In this document: piece after piece, positions 7,356 through 15,256 of the stretch | Position numbering within the stretch: the stretch's first letter is position 1 | How the letters are laid out: every line of letters starts with the position of its first letter | Origin: Saprospira grandis DSM 2844 | Lineage (GTDB): Bacteria > Bacteroidota > Bacteroidia > Chitinophagales > Saprospiraceae | Length of the DNA stretch: 37,896 nt | Direction of reading: 5' to 3' | NCBI GenBank assembly: GCA_945888475.1 | Contig: CAMDAB010000020.1 | Span: 1 to 37,896 of the forward strand | Position numbers and translations under genes: made by a program | The notes under the pieces: model-generated | Told to the model about the DNA's origin: nothing | The model's input: the letters and a program-made list of their open reading frames with translations, nothing else | Database searches by the model: none

Positions 7356-9440
7356 ATGAACATAATTTTTCAATACCCGCTATGGTTTGTCTTTATCTGT
7401 GTACTGGTAGGACTGCTTTATGCTTTGGGAATGTATTATAAAGACAGCAGATTTGGAGAACAGACTAAAAAACTAAACCCGATATTGGGAACACTACGTT
7501 TTTTGACAGTAACAATCATTTGCCTGCTCCTGCTCGACCCTGTCATGCGCGCAACTATTACCGAAAAAAAAGCACCTATCGTTGTTTTGGCTCAAGATAA
7601 TTCCGAATCGCTGCTTCAATCGATGGATTCTACCAAAAGGGCCGAGTACAAAAATAAAATGGAAAAGCTCAGACAAAGTCTTGCAGCCAAATATGATCTT
7701 AAAGTTTATTCCTTCGGCGATGAAGTACGCGAAGGTATCGAATACAGCTACAAGGATAAAGTAACCGACATTTCGCGTTTCTTTGAAGAAATTTACGATG
7801 TTTTTAGCAATCAGAATCTTGGTACTGTAATTTTGGCAACTGACGGTATTTACAATCAGGGCAACAATCCAGTTTATTTTGGCAACAAACTGAATGTTCC
7901 GATTTTTAGCATTGCGCTTGGTGACACTATCCCCAAAAAAGATCTGATTTTGAAAAAAGTCTACAACAATCAGATTGCCTATTTGGGAGATAAATTTACA
8001 ATTCAAACCGATATTGCGGCTTATAACTGTTCGGGTGCCAATACCCGGCTTACCATAAAACGAGGAGGGAGACTCCTCTACGATGCAGCTGTAAACATTG
8101 ATAATGCCGATTTTTTCAGCACCAAAGAAATTATACTCGATGCCGACGCAGTTGGCGTTCAACGATATACCATATCCTTAAGTACAGTAAATGGAGAGGT
8201 AAGCATTGCAAATAATAGCAAGGAAATTTATATAGATGTGCTCGATGCTCGCCAGCGGATACTCTTGCTTGCCGAATCTCCGCATCCCGACATTGCTGCC
8301 CTTCGCCGGATGATTAGTACCAATAAAAATTACGAGGTAGAAGTAGCCTATGCAGGCAAAATGAAAGAACCTGTTGCTAAATATGATTTCGTGGTACTGC
8401 ATCAGCTACCCTCCAAAAAAAGTCCTGTTACCGATGTATTAACAACTATTAAAAATCAAAAGATTCCTCATTGGTATATTGTTGGTACCCTCAGTGATTT
8501 ATCTGCACTCAACCAGGCACAGTCGCTCATGACTATCAATGGCCGACTCAATCAGACAAATGATGTAGAAGGTGTATTAAACCCTGACTTTAAATCTTTT
8601 ACGCTCAACCCAAAGATGGGCGAAAATGTTTATAAGTTTCCGCCCCTTAGCACGCCTTTCGGTGATTTCAAGGTAAGAGCCGATGCAGAAATACTGCTGA
8701 CTCAAAAAATTGGCACAGTAAATACAAATTATCCCTTGCTGGCCTTGGGTGAAGAGCGTGGCGTAAAAATGGCAGTTCTTGGCGGTGAAGGAATCTGGAA
8801 ATGGCGGATTTTTGATCACATGCAGCACAAAAATTTCGATCTTTTCGATGAACTGTATGGTAAAATCATACAGTACCTGGGTACTAAAGAAGACAAACGC
8901 CGATTCCGTGCATTCGCTGGTAGTAATCTTTACAATGAAAATGAAAAAATAATCATTGATGCTGAGTTGTACAACGAAAATTATGAACGAATCAATGATC
9001 CGGATGCCACCTTGGAAATAACCAATGAATCTGGCAAAAAATTTCCCTACTCCTTTAACCGAACCTCCAATTCTTACACATTAAATGCAGGGATGTTCCC
9101 CGCCGGAGTTTATAAATTCGAAGCAAAAACTACCCTCAAAGGGGAGATTCTTAAAGCTGGAGGACAATTTACCGTGCAATCAATTCAACTGGAAATTTTT
9201 GAAACTACCGCCGATCACAGATTGCTAAATCTTTTAAGCAGTAAAAACGGAGGCCAGGTTGTATATCCCGAAAATATGGAAAAATTGGCAGAAATGATCA
9301 ATACCAAAGGTTTTGCCAAGCCTGTTCTGTATGATACGGTAAAAACCCAATCGCTTATTCACCTTAAATGGATTTTCTTTTTGCTCCTGCTTTTGTTAAC
9401 TGCGGAATGGTTTATGAGAAGATATTTTGGGGCATATTGA
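7356..9440 (+). CDS. Membrane-anchored VWA-fold protein
   Basis: A 694-residue protein with two N-terminal membrane helices (about 6-28 and 46-63), a large extracytoplasmic region, and a C-terminal helix (LKWIFFLLLLLLTAEWFM) close to the end. After the second helix comes a von Willebrand A-like domain with an intact DxSxS metal site (D81, S83, S85 in VLAQDNSESLL) and ILATDGIYNQGNNPVYFG further on. The middle resembles the DUF4159/glutamine amidotransferase-like fold of BatA-type proteins (LLLAESPHPDIAALRRMI, LGGEGIWKWRIFDH). The C-terminal third is beta-rich. The family is common in Bacteroidota and is described only as a VWA-domain protein; a scaffold or envelope role is inferred. The unusual C-terminal anchor makes both ends membrane-embedded. 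Confidence 0.75.
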   Translation: MNIIFQYPLWFVFICVLVGLLYALGMYYKDSRFGEQTKKLNPILGTLRFLTVTIICLLLLDPVMRATITEKKAPIVVLAQDNSESLLQSMDSTKRAEYKNKMEKLRQSLAAKYDLKVYSFGDEVREGIEYSYKDKVTDISRFFEEIYDVFSNQNLGTVILATDGIYNQGNNPVYFGNKLNVPIFSIALGDTIPKKDLILKKVYNNQIAYLGDKFTIQTDIAAYNCSGANTRLTIKRGGRLLYDAAVNIDNADFFSTKEIILDADAVGVQRYTISLSTVNGEVSIANNSKEIYIDVLDARQRILLLAESPHPDIAALRRMISTNKNYEVEVAYAGKMKEPVAKYDFVVLHQLPSKKSPVTDVLTTIKNQKIPHWYIVGTLSDLSALNQAQSLMTINGRLNQTNDVEGVLNPDFKSFTLNPKMGENVYKFPPLSTPFGDFKVRADAEILLTQKIGTVNTNYPLLALGEERGVKMAVLGGEGIWKWRIFDHMQHKNFDLFDELYGKIIQYLGTKEDKRRFRAFAGSNLYNENEKIIIDAELYNENYERINDPDATLEITNESGKKFPYSFNRTSNSYTLNAGMFPAGVYKFEAKTTLKGEILKAGGQFTVQSIQLEIFETTADHRLLNLLSSKNGGQVVYPENMEKLAEMINTKGFAKPVLYDTVKTQSLIHLKWIFFLLLLLLTAEWFMRRYFGAY

Positions 9441-9507
9441 GAAATAGGTTTGAAGATGAAAGATTTTTTCAATTTGAAAATTAGGTGATTTGAGAATTTG
9501 AGAATTC

Positions 9508-9528
9508 GTCTCGTCATGCAGACGAGAC
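9508..9528. repeat. Short inverted repeat GTCTCGTC / GACGAGAC
   Basis: GTCTCGTC (9508-9515) and GACGAGAC (9521-9528) are perfect inverted copies with the loop ATGCA. It could form a hairpin about 70 bp after the VWA gene stop. There is no T tract after it, so a terminator role is uncertain. Confidence 0.6.
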
Positions 9529-9544
9529 CAAACTGCCCTCGAAA

Positions 9545-9600
9545 GCCCCTCCCGAAAGCTATCGAGGAAGCTTCCTCGATAGCTATCTGGAGGGAGGGGC
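9545..9600. repeat. Nested perfect palindrome with G/C-rich outer arms
   Basis: A 28-bp perfect palindrome (9557-9584; half AGCTATCGAGGAAG) sits inside a second pair of arms, GCCCCTCCC (9545-9553) and GGGAGGGGC (9592-9600). Together they form a near-continuous hairpin of more than 20 bp, flanked by AAAG and CTTT. It could work as a bidirectional terminator for the convergent neighbours, but its size and the related sequence at 9736-9766 suggest a dispersed palindromic repeat. Confidence 0.75.
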
Positions 9601-9661
9601 CTTTGTGAAAAAAGTAGCGAATGAACGCGGTATTTTAATTCTGCTGCACCGTGTTAAATTT

Positions 9662-9703
9662 TACCACAGAGTTCACAAAGATTTACACAGAGCAACACAA
9701 AGA
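9662..9703. repeat. CACAGAG/CACAAAG-rich dispersed-repeat-like stretch
   Basis: Contains ACCACAGAGTTCACAAAG and then ACACAGAG and ACACAAAG in close succession. Sequences of this form recur in non-coding DNA of many bacteria, including Bacteroidota. Only one occurrence lies in this window, so repeat status here rests on resemblance. Confidence 0.4.
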
Positions 9704-9735
9704 CTTATTAGCCTAGTCGGTCAATTCGTTAAATC

Positions 9736-9766
9736 CGATAGCTTCATCGAAAGCTTTCGGGAGGAA
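9736..9766. repeat. Inverted relative of the 9550 palindrome
   Basis: CGAAAGCTTTCG (9748-9759) is a perfect 12-bp palindrome. Read on the minus strand this stretch gives CCTCCCGAAAGCTTTCG, nearly the same as the plus-strand CTCCCGAAAGCTATCG at 9550-9565. The two therefore look like inverted copies of one repeat unit. Confidence 0.5.
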
Positions 9767-9918
9767 TCTGTATTAACGTATTTAATCTGTGTGCATCATG
9801 TAGGACAAAGTCCAAATCGGTGTTTTTAATTAGATGAAAGGGTGAACCGATCTCGTCCAAAGACGGGCGCGTTCCACGCAGTTGGAGTTCACTGAGAGAT
9901 CCTAAGAACCCCTGATGA

Positions 9919-11796
9919 CTATATTGCTACAATTGCTTCTTCTTCCAATTCATCGAGCTCCACACGCAGATTATCGATGATAAAATCCTGGCGGGATGGT
10001 GTATTTTTACCCATATAATAAGACAGTAAATCTTCAATATTCGTTGTGCTTGACATTCTCACAGGGGTAAGCTTTATATCCGGACCGATGAATTGTTTGA
10101 ACTCATCGGGAGAGATCTCGCCAAGACCTTTAAATCGGGTTACCTCACAGTCCTTACCCAATTTTGACATAGCATTGAGTTTTTCTTCTTCCGAGTAGCA
10201 ATATTTGGTGGTTTTTTTATTCCTCACCCTGAACAGTGGCGTATCCAAAATAAACAAATGTCCGTTCGAAACTACCTCGGGGAAAAACTGAAGGAAGAAG
10301 GTCAGCAACAAAAGTCTAATGTGCATCCCGTCCACATCGGCATCGGTTGCAATAATAATTTTATTGTAACGTAGATCTTCCATGCCGTTTTCGATATCGA
10401 GGGCATGTTGCAACAGGTTGAATTCTTCGTTCTCGTAAACAATTTTTTTGGTAAGATTGAAGCAGTTGAGTGGCTTGCCCCTCAGGCTGAAAACTGCCTG
10501 CAGACTCACATCCCGTGATTTTGTTATGGAGCCGCTTGCCGAGTCACCCTCGGTAATAAAAATCATACTACCTTCTTTATCCTTATGGTTCGAGTTGAGG
10601 TGTACCCTACAGTCGCGTAGTTTTTTATTGTGCAGATTGGCTCTTTTTGCGTTTTTATTGGCCACTTTGCGAATATCGGCAATCTCCTTTCTTTCTCTTT
10701 CCGATTGCACGATACGATGTAAAATCTCTTTGGCAGTTTCGGGATTTTTGTGCAAAAAGTTATCCAATTCTTTCTTGATAAAGTCACCTACAAAACTATT
10801 GATTGAGGGACCTTCGGGAGCAACATTTGTAGACCCTAGCTTGGTTTTTGTCTGCGACTCAAAAATAGGCTCCATTACTTTTACACTCACAGCAGCAACA
10901 ATAGCCGTGCGGATATCCTGCGGATCGAAGTTTTTATTGTAAAATTCACGAATGGTTTTTACCAAAGCTGTTTTGAAAGCATTGAGGTGAGTACCGCCCT
11001 GCGTTGTGTTCTGACCATTTACAAAACTTACATACTGTTCGCCGTAATGATTAGCGTGCGACATGGCAATTTCAATATCATTCCCTTTTAGATGGATGAT
11101 TGGATAACGCAGCCTTTCGACATCAACTCTGTTCGACAGTAGGTCGAGCAGGCCATTTTTTGAGATATATTTTTCACCATTGAAATGAATTGTGAGGCCG
11201 GTGTTCAGGTACGCATAGTCCCAAATCCGCTCAATGATATATTCTTCGTTAAATTTAAATCCTTTGAAAATTACTTGGTCGGGAACGAACTCGACATAGG
11301 TGCCATTCGGCTCGGATGTTTGCTGCAGCTCTTTTTCTTCATTCAGGTCGCCATTTATAAAACTTGCCGACTTGGTTTGACCATCTCTGAAAGACTGAAC
11401 CCTGAAATGTGCCGAAAGTGCATTCACTGCCTTGGTACCCACACCATTCAATCCAACAGATTTTTGGAAGGCTTTTGAATCGTATTTGCCACCGGTATTA
11501 ATTTTTGAAACACAGTCAATTACCTTTCCTAAAGGAATGCCACGACCATAATCCCTAATACTGAGCTTGCCATCATCGCTAAGTTTTATTTCAATTTTTT
11601 TTCCTGCACCCATGGCAAATTCATCGATAGAGTTATCGCAAACCTCCTTGAAAAGTATATAAATACCGTCATCGGGGCTGGTACCGTTTCCGAGTTTTCC
11701 TATGTACATGCCCGGACGAAGGCGTATATGTTCGCGCCAGTCGAGCGATTTTATGGCACTTTCGTCATATTCTGCAAGTTGATCGTTCTGATCCAT
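9919..11796 (-). CDS. parE: DNA topoisomerase IV subunit B (ParE-type)
   Basis: A 625-residue type IIA topoisomerase ATPase subunit, which with ParC decatenates and relaxes DNA. The GHKL ATPase site is visible: [17 protein letters not shown] (about 51-67, catalytic Glu and Asn), DYGRGIPLG, and [14 protein letters not shown]. The transducer contains the [10 protein letters not shown] lysine region. The TOPRIM domain has [12 protein letters not shown] and [20 protein letters not shown], and the GyrB/ParE C-terminus includes [13 protein letters not shown]. The length, short C-terminus and opening [17 protein letters not shown] match Bacteroidota ParE better than the longer GyrB. The usual partner parC is not adjacent downstream, where the repeat-filled gap begins. 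A promoter candidate lies upstream at 11902-11932. Confidence 0.9.
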   Translation of the reverse strand: MDQNDQLAEYDESAIKSLDWREHIRLRPGMYIGKLGNGTSPDDGIYILFKEVCDNSIDEFAMGAGKKIEIKLSDDGKLSIRDYGRGIPLGKVIDCVSKINTGGKYDSKAFQKSVGLNGVGTKAVNALSAHFRVQSFRDGQTKSASFINGDLNEEKELQQTSEPNGTYVEFVPDQVIFKGFKFNEEYIIERIWDYAYLNTGLTIHFNGEKYISKNGLLDLLSNRVDVERLRYPIIHLKGNDIEIAMSHANHYGEQYVSFVNGQNTTQGGTHLNAFKTALVKTIREFYNKNFDPQDIRTAIVAAVSVKVMEPIFESQTKTKLGSTNVAPEGPSINSFVGDFIKKELDNFLHKNPETAKEILHRIVQSERERKEIADIRKVANKNAKRANLHNKKLRDCRVHLNSNHKDKEGSMIFITEGDSASGSITKSRDVSLQAVFSLRGKPLNCFNLTKKIVYENEEFNLLQHALDIENGMEDLRYNKIIIATDADVDGMHIRLLLLTFFLQFFPEVVSNGHLFILDTPLFRVRNKKTTKYCYSEEEKLNAMSKLGKDCEVTRFKGLGEISPDEFKQFIGPDIKLTPVRMSSTTNIEDLLSYYMGKNTPSRQDFIIDNLRVELDELEEEAIVAI

Positions 11797-11901
11797 ATTC
11801 TTTTCGGTTTTATTTTAAAATCCTTAATGAAACTACATATCTTCGTAGAGAATCAGTAAAGGGGGGAAAAATTATTTTATGAAGTTGACACTATTTGTTT
11901 A

Positions 11902-11932
11902 CAAAATTATGTTTTTTTACTGTTTTTGTCAA
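11902..11932 (-). promoter_or_regulatory. Bacteroidota-type promoter candidate for parE
   Basis: On the minus strand TTG (11930-11932), a 20-base spacer and TAATTTTG (11902-11909) fit TTG-N19-21-TAnnTTTG. The -7 box is about 105 bp from the parE ATG, leaving a moderately long 5' untranslated region. The divergent membrane-protein gene starts only 30 bp away at 11963. Confidence 0.45.
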
Positions 11933-11962
11933 TTTTTTACAGCAAATAATTTATAAAATGCC

Positions 11963-12478
11963 ATGTCGGACCATCTAATCGATACGGTACTCATTATAAA
12001 AAGGGCACTGTACCGTGAGCGGAAGCAGAAGATTTTTCTGCTATTTTTTATCTTAATAACAGCCTTTCTTTTATTGTATGCAGCTGCTTTGCAAACGGAA
12101 ACGGCACTTTACGGGCTTTGTACAATTGCTTCGCTCATTGCTTTTGTATCTGCCTTGTTATTTTTACGCGACCTGCTTAGGTTTTGGAATCCCGATAGCT
12201 CAGCACTGTTGCAAATGATTATTCATGCTCCCAAAAATATTGTTTGGATCTACCGTATCAACGTACGTTTCAGTCCATTTGGCATTGATTTTCGCAATAG
12301 GATTAGCTTTTGTTTCAGATTGATGAACAGCGATATGCTGCAGATTCAAATTCCTGAAAAAGATTCCGAAATCCTGATGGAGAAGCTCGAGCGTTATTTC
12401 AAAAATGCTAGTTTCGGTTACAGCAGGGAAAAAGAACAGCTGTATGGAATTCATCCCGAACTGCTGCAGAAAGATTAG
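11963..12478 (+). CDS. Small two-helix membrane protein, unknown function
   Basis: 171 residues. A short charged N-terminus (IIKRALYRERKQK) precedes two adjacent membrane helices: about residues 24-44 (IFLLFFILITAFLLLYAAAL) and 50-69 (LYGLCTIASLIAFVSALLFL). A cytosolic domain of about 100 residues follows, rich in aromatic and basic residues (IHAPKNIVWIYRINVRFSPF), ending with a helix (DSEILMEKLERYFKNASFGY). I do not recognise a named family. Its stop overlaps the stop of the convergent EamA gene by 4 bp (12475-12478). Confidence 0.65.
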   Translation: MSDHLIDTVLIIKRALYRERKQKIFLLFFILITAFLLLYAAALQTETALYGLCTIASLIAFVSALLFLRDLLRFWNPDSSALLQMIIHAPKNIVWIYRINVRFSPFGIDFRNRISFCFRLMNSDMLQIQIPEKDSEILMEKLERYFKNASFGYSREKEQLYGIHPELLQKD

Positions 12479-13419
12479 GATTTCGAAAGTTCCTTACGTT
12501 TCTTTTCAATATTGAAACTACTGTTGACTAAGTAAACGCCCAGTATAACTGTAAGCATGGATGCTACAGTAACCCAATTCAATTTTTCATTCAAAATCCA
12601 CCATCCAAAGAAAACGGCAACGACCGGATTAATATATGCATACAGAGATGCCTGAGCTGCTGGCAGATTTTCGAGTGTATACATAAATGCCGAGTAAGAA
12701 ATAAGAGATCCAAAAATAATAAGGTACACAATACTGCCCCAAAATTTGAGCGTGATTTCTCCTGTTACCAGATTATCCACGCCAATAATCAGCACAATAA
12801 TCCACATAATAGTTCCACCAAAAAGCATTTGTAAGCCCGCACCCATCATCAGATGCACATTGGGTTTCCATTTGGCAGCAAATACCGAACCTAGCGACCA
12901 GATAAGTGTAGCCAGCATATTTAATAAAATTCCAAAGCTGAATTTAGGATTCAGGAAGGCCTCCAGGTAGTCGAAAGAAATACCCATTACACCAACAAGT
13001 CCTAACAACATTCCAAATATCAAACGTGGCGACCATCGGAATTTACCAACCAGGAAATAACTGAAAACGGCAATAAAAACTGGTCCCACTGCCGACATTA
13101 CCGAACCCAGTCCGCTTGGAATATACTGCATGGCCCAGGTTGCCAACCCATTGCCGAGGCAAAGCATCATTAAACCTATTATTGCCAATTGTCCCAAAGT
13201 TTTTCGCGGAGGGATTTTTACGCCGCTCATCAGCATCCAGCCTACCAGAAGTATGCCCGCCAAAGACTGTCTTAATGCCGACATAAAAAGTCCGTGAACC
13301 TTTCCATCTCCGCCATCCAAACCTATTGTGATAGCAAGATAGGTAGTTCCCCAAAAGAAACTTACCGCCGCAAGTGCCACATAGGCTTTAGTTTTATTGC
13401 TTAATTTCGTTAGACTCAT
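12475..13419 (-). CDS. EamA-family (DMT superfamily) transporter
   Basis: A 314-residue inner-membrane protein with about ten hydrophobic segments, arranged as two EamA repeats. The first repeat opens with AYVALAAVSFFWGTTYLAIT and contains the signature GLATWAMQYIPSGLGSVMSA. The second has LIWSLGSVFAAKW and ends AQASLYAYINPVVAVFFGWW, the conserved end of EamA repeats. DMT proteins export amino acids and other small metabolites; the substrate cannot be read from sequence. A 222-bp gap separates it from the NRPS-linked methyltransferase upstream, so it is probably not part of that operon, although peptide or precursor export cannot be excluded. Confidence 0.88.
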   Translation of the reverse strand: MSLTKLSNKTKAYVALAAVSFFWGTTYLAITIGLDGGDGKVHGLFMSALRQSLAGILLVGWMLMSGVKIPPRKTLGQLAIIGLMMLCLGNGLATWAMQYIPSGLGSVMSAVGPVFIAVFSYFLVGKFRWSPRLIFGMLLGLVGVMGISFDYLEAFLNPKFSFGILLNMLATLIWSLGSVFAAKWKPNVHLMMGAGLQMLFGGTIMWIIVLIIGVDNLVTGEITLKFWGSIVYLIIFGSLISYSAFMYTLENLPAAQASLYAYINPVVAVFFGWWILNEKLNWVTVASMLTVILGVYLVNSSFNIEKKRKELSKS

Positions 13420-13513
13420 TCATCTTTTTTGCCAGCGCATTTTATGCAAAGCTAATTTCGAAAACTATTAAGCAGATAAAAGGTTCACTTTGCTTATAGA
13501 TTCTTTTGCCCGA

Positions 13514-13521
13514 CAAAGGTA
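13514..13521 (-). promoter_or_regulatory. Weak -7-like box upstream of the EamA gene
   Basis: Minus-strand TACCTTTG fits TAnnTTTG and lies about 95 bp before the EamA ATG, but no TTG occurs at the expected spacing. The 222-bp gap 13420-13641 shows no other clear signal. Confidence 0.2.
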
Positions 13522-13641
13522 ATAATTAAGCAAAGATGAATGGCGGCTAGTCTGAAATTATATAAAATTTAACGTGTATGTTCTGTATTTTTGAATGATG
13601 CATGAAACTTTTTTCAGTTTTTTCAGACAGGCAGAAGTAAC

Positions 13642-14409
13642 TTACTCCCTTTCTACCACAGCAACGTACTGATCAATCTCGGCATCGTCGAAAGTTTCGG
13701 TCATTTTCCAACCTGTACCTACTAAAATTTCTTTCAATTCAGCCTTCGATACAAAAAGGTAATCTTTCCATGGAGTTACAAAGTGACGATACCTGACTCT
13801 TACCCTGATTTGCCCGCCCAGACGTCCATTCAGTCGGTTGTCGGCAATATAGTTAAGGTCGTCTTCCATAACAAATGCTTTGCCGTCAGGGTCTAAGGTT
13901 TCGACCAGGATTTTTGCATTTTCATTGCACATTTTCAGGCAGTTGCGGAAAAATATTTTGGCGACTGTGGCATTCTGCAAAAGCCCCAGATTATTACCCC
14001 ACATAAAAATGGTATCGAGACCATTGATTACTTTTTCATCGAGATGCAGTACATCGCAGAGTAGCGCATTGTTAAGCCCCCTTTCCATGCAAATTTTCAG
14101 TGCCAGTGGCGAATTATCCATACCTGTGATGTCGAGGCCCTGCTCCTGAAAATGGACCGAATGTTTTCCGCCACCACAACCAATGTCGAGCACTTTTCCC
14201 ACAATATGCTTGCTGGCTTCTTTCTGAATGCGCGACCAAAGCTCAAAACTTTCGGTATAGGCATCGCTGTCGCCGTTCAGGGTAAAATGCCCGTCTTCTC
14301 TTTCAATGATATCGTATCCGCCCCCTTTGCCGTGGTAGGTATCTGCAATGTTATTGCCATAGGCATCTTCATGTGGCGCAAGGCCGACGACTTCTTTGTA
14401 ATTTTTCAT
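13642..14409 (-). CDS. Class I SAM-dependent methyltransferase at the end of the NRPS operon
   Basis: I prefer ATG 14407-14409 (MKNYKEVVGLAPHEDAYG), 1 bp after the stop of the peptidase gene, over ATG 14436, which would overlap that gene by 26 bp. The protein is then 255 residues. A Rossmann-fold SAM site is clear: KVLDIGCGGGKHSVHF (about 72-87), the acidic loop GMDNSPLAL after strand 2, and the post-strand 4 segment DTIFMWGNNLGLL. The C-terminal part is basic (RVRVRYRHFVTPWKDY). Likely target is the peptide, a free precursor or an unrelated small molecule; N- versus O-methylation is undetermined. It is the last gene of the run. Confidence 0.82.
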   Translation of the reverse strand: MKNYKEVVGLAPHEDAYGNNIADTYHGKGGGYDIIEREDGHFTLNGDSDAYTESFELWSRIQKEASKHIVGKVLDIGCGGGKHSVHFQEQGLDITGMDNSPLALKICMERGLNNALLCDVLHLDEKVINGLDTIFMWGNNLGLLQNATVAKIFFRNCLKMCNENAKILVETLDPDGKAFVMEDDLNYIADNRLNGRLGGQIRVRVRYRHFVTPWKDYLFVSKAELKEILVGTGWKMTETFDDAEIDQYVAVVERE

Positions 14410-14410
14410 G

Positions 14411-15256
14411 CTATCTAAGTTTAATATTTTTAACAATTTTCACCAAATCATTGACCAAAATAGCCATTTTTTCATAATTCAATGTATCGGGAAGGTCTGT
14501 CAATTCATGATAATTTTTATTTCTGAAAAGCGAAGTATCCGTAATCATAATGGCCGGAATTTTCTTTGACCAATAATTTCGGTGGTCCGACCAGTCCATG
14601 CCCCAGGATTTAAATGGCGAAATGAAACGCTTGTAAATCATAGCGCTGTCGCTCAGTGATTTACGCATTGCGCCCAAAATTGCCCGAGATCTCATATCGG
14701 AGACCAACATCAGGTAATTTCCTTTGGAACCGTATAAAAAACGTAAAATCGACAAGGGATAAGACTGACTGCCCTTTTTATCGGAAAAATAACCCACCAT
14801 TTCGAGGCAAATCATAAAAGCCGTATTGGTATTATTACAACTTTGAGCATGATGGAAACTGCCCATCGCATCGCTACCGAAGAATGGTGGTTCCTCACAG
14901 GCATAAAAAACCAGTTCAGTATCAAAAGGTAAATTTTCGACATTTTTCAATTCCCCGGCAAGGCATAGCAGTACAGCAACTGCCGAGGCATTATCATCCG
15001 CTCCTGGCGTTTCTTCAAAACTGTCGTAATGTGCTCCGATGACAATTTTTTTCGAATTTTTACCCTTAAAAAACAGCGAAAAGTTTCGGTAAGTAATACC
15101 ATTGTCATCTTTCCATTCCACAATTTCAGGTGCCCGGCATTGTTCGCAGATCAAAACATGCAGGAGCGACATAGCGGTTTCCCAGCTATTGCCGCCTGCC
15201 CTTCGGAATCCCTGAATGGCCAGTTTTTCAACAATATTGCTCAGTTCCTTTTTCAT
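14411..15256 (-). CDS. M28-family zinc metallopeptidase inside the NRPS operon
   Basis: A 281-residue co-catalytic zinc peptidase (aminopeptidase/glutaminyl-cyclase-like fold). All expected residues are visible: H76 and D78 in IGAHYDSF, D88 in GADDNASA (bridging ligand), E121-E122 in FYACEEPPF (general base and ligand), E152 in CLEMVGY and H250 in KNYHELTDL. No signal peptide, so it should be cytoplasmic, unlike many M28 enzymes. The start overlaps the NRPS-4 stop as TAATG, implying translational coupling. Plausible roles are removing a leader or prodrug residue, trimming the product, self-protection, or cyclisation of an N-terminal residue; none is shown by the sequence. Confidence 0.88.
   Translation of the reverse strand: MKKELSNIVEKLAIQGFRRAGGNSWETAMSLLHVLICEQCRAPEIVEWKDDNGITYRNFSLFFKGKNSKKIVIGAHYDSFEETPGADDNASAVAVLLCLAGELKNVENLPFDTELVFYACEEPPFFGSDAMGSFHHAQSCNNTNTAFMICLEMVGYFSDKKGSQSYPLSILRFLYGSKGNYLMLVSDMRSRAILGAMRKSLSDSAMIYKRFISPFKSWGMDWSDHRNYWSKKIPAIMITDTSLFRNKNYHELTDLPDTLNYEKMAILVNDLVKIVKNIKLR

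Larger units (their letters stand above)
9441..9918. other. Intergenic region with repeats and palindromes, no gene
   Basis: 478 bp between convergent genes (VWA protein plus, parE minus). I see no convincing gene; a 74-codon plus frame at 9605-9829 runs through repeat sequence. It contains a short inverted repeat, a long nested palindrome, a CACAGAG/CACAAAG-rich stretch and a second CGAAAGCTTTCG palindrome (listed separately), then GATCTCGTCC...GGGCGCG-type sequence up to the parE stop. It probably carries the terminators of both flanking genes and one or more dispersed non-coding repeats. Confidence 0.7.

Noticed and set aside
9605-9829. 74-codon plus-strand frame
   Set aside because: It lies wholly in dispersed-repeat-like sequence and has no protein features.
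14410-14436. Upstream ATG 14436 for the last methyltransferase
   Set aside because: It would overlap the peptidase gene by 26 bp, whereas ATG 14409 gives the tight 1-bp spacing seen elsewhere in the operon.
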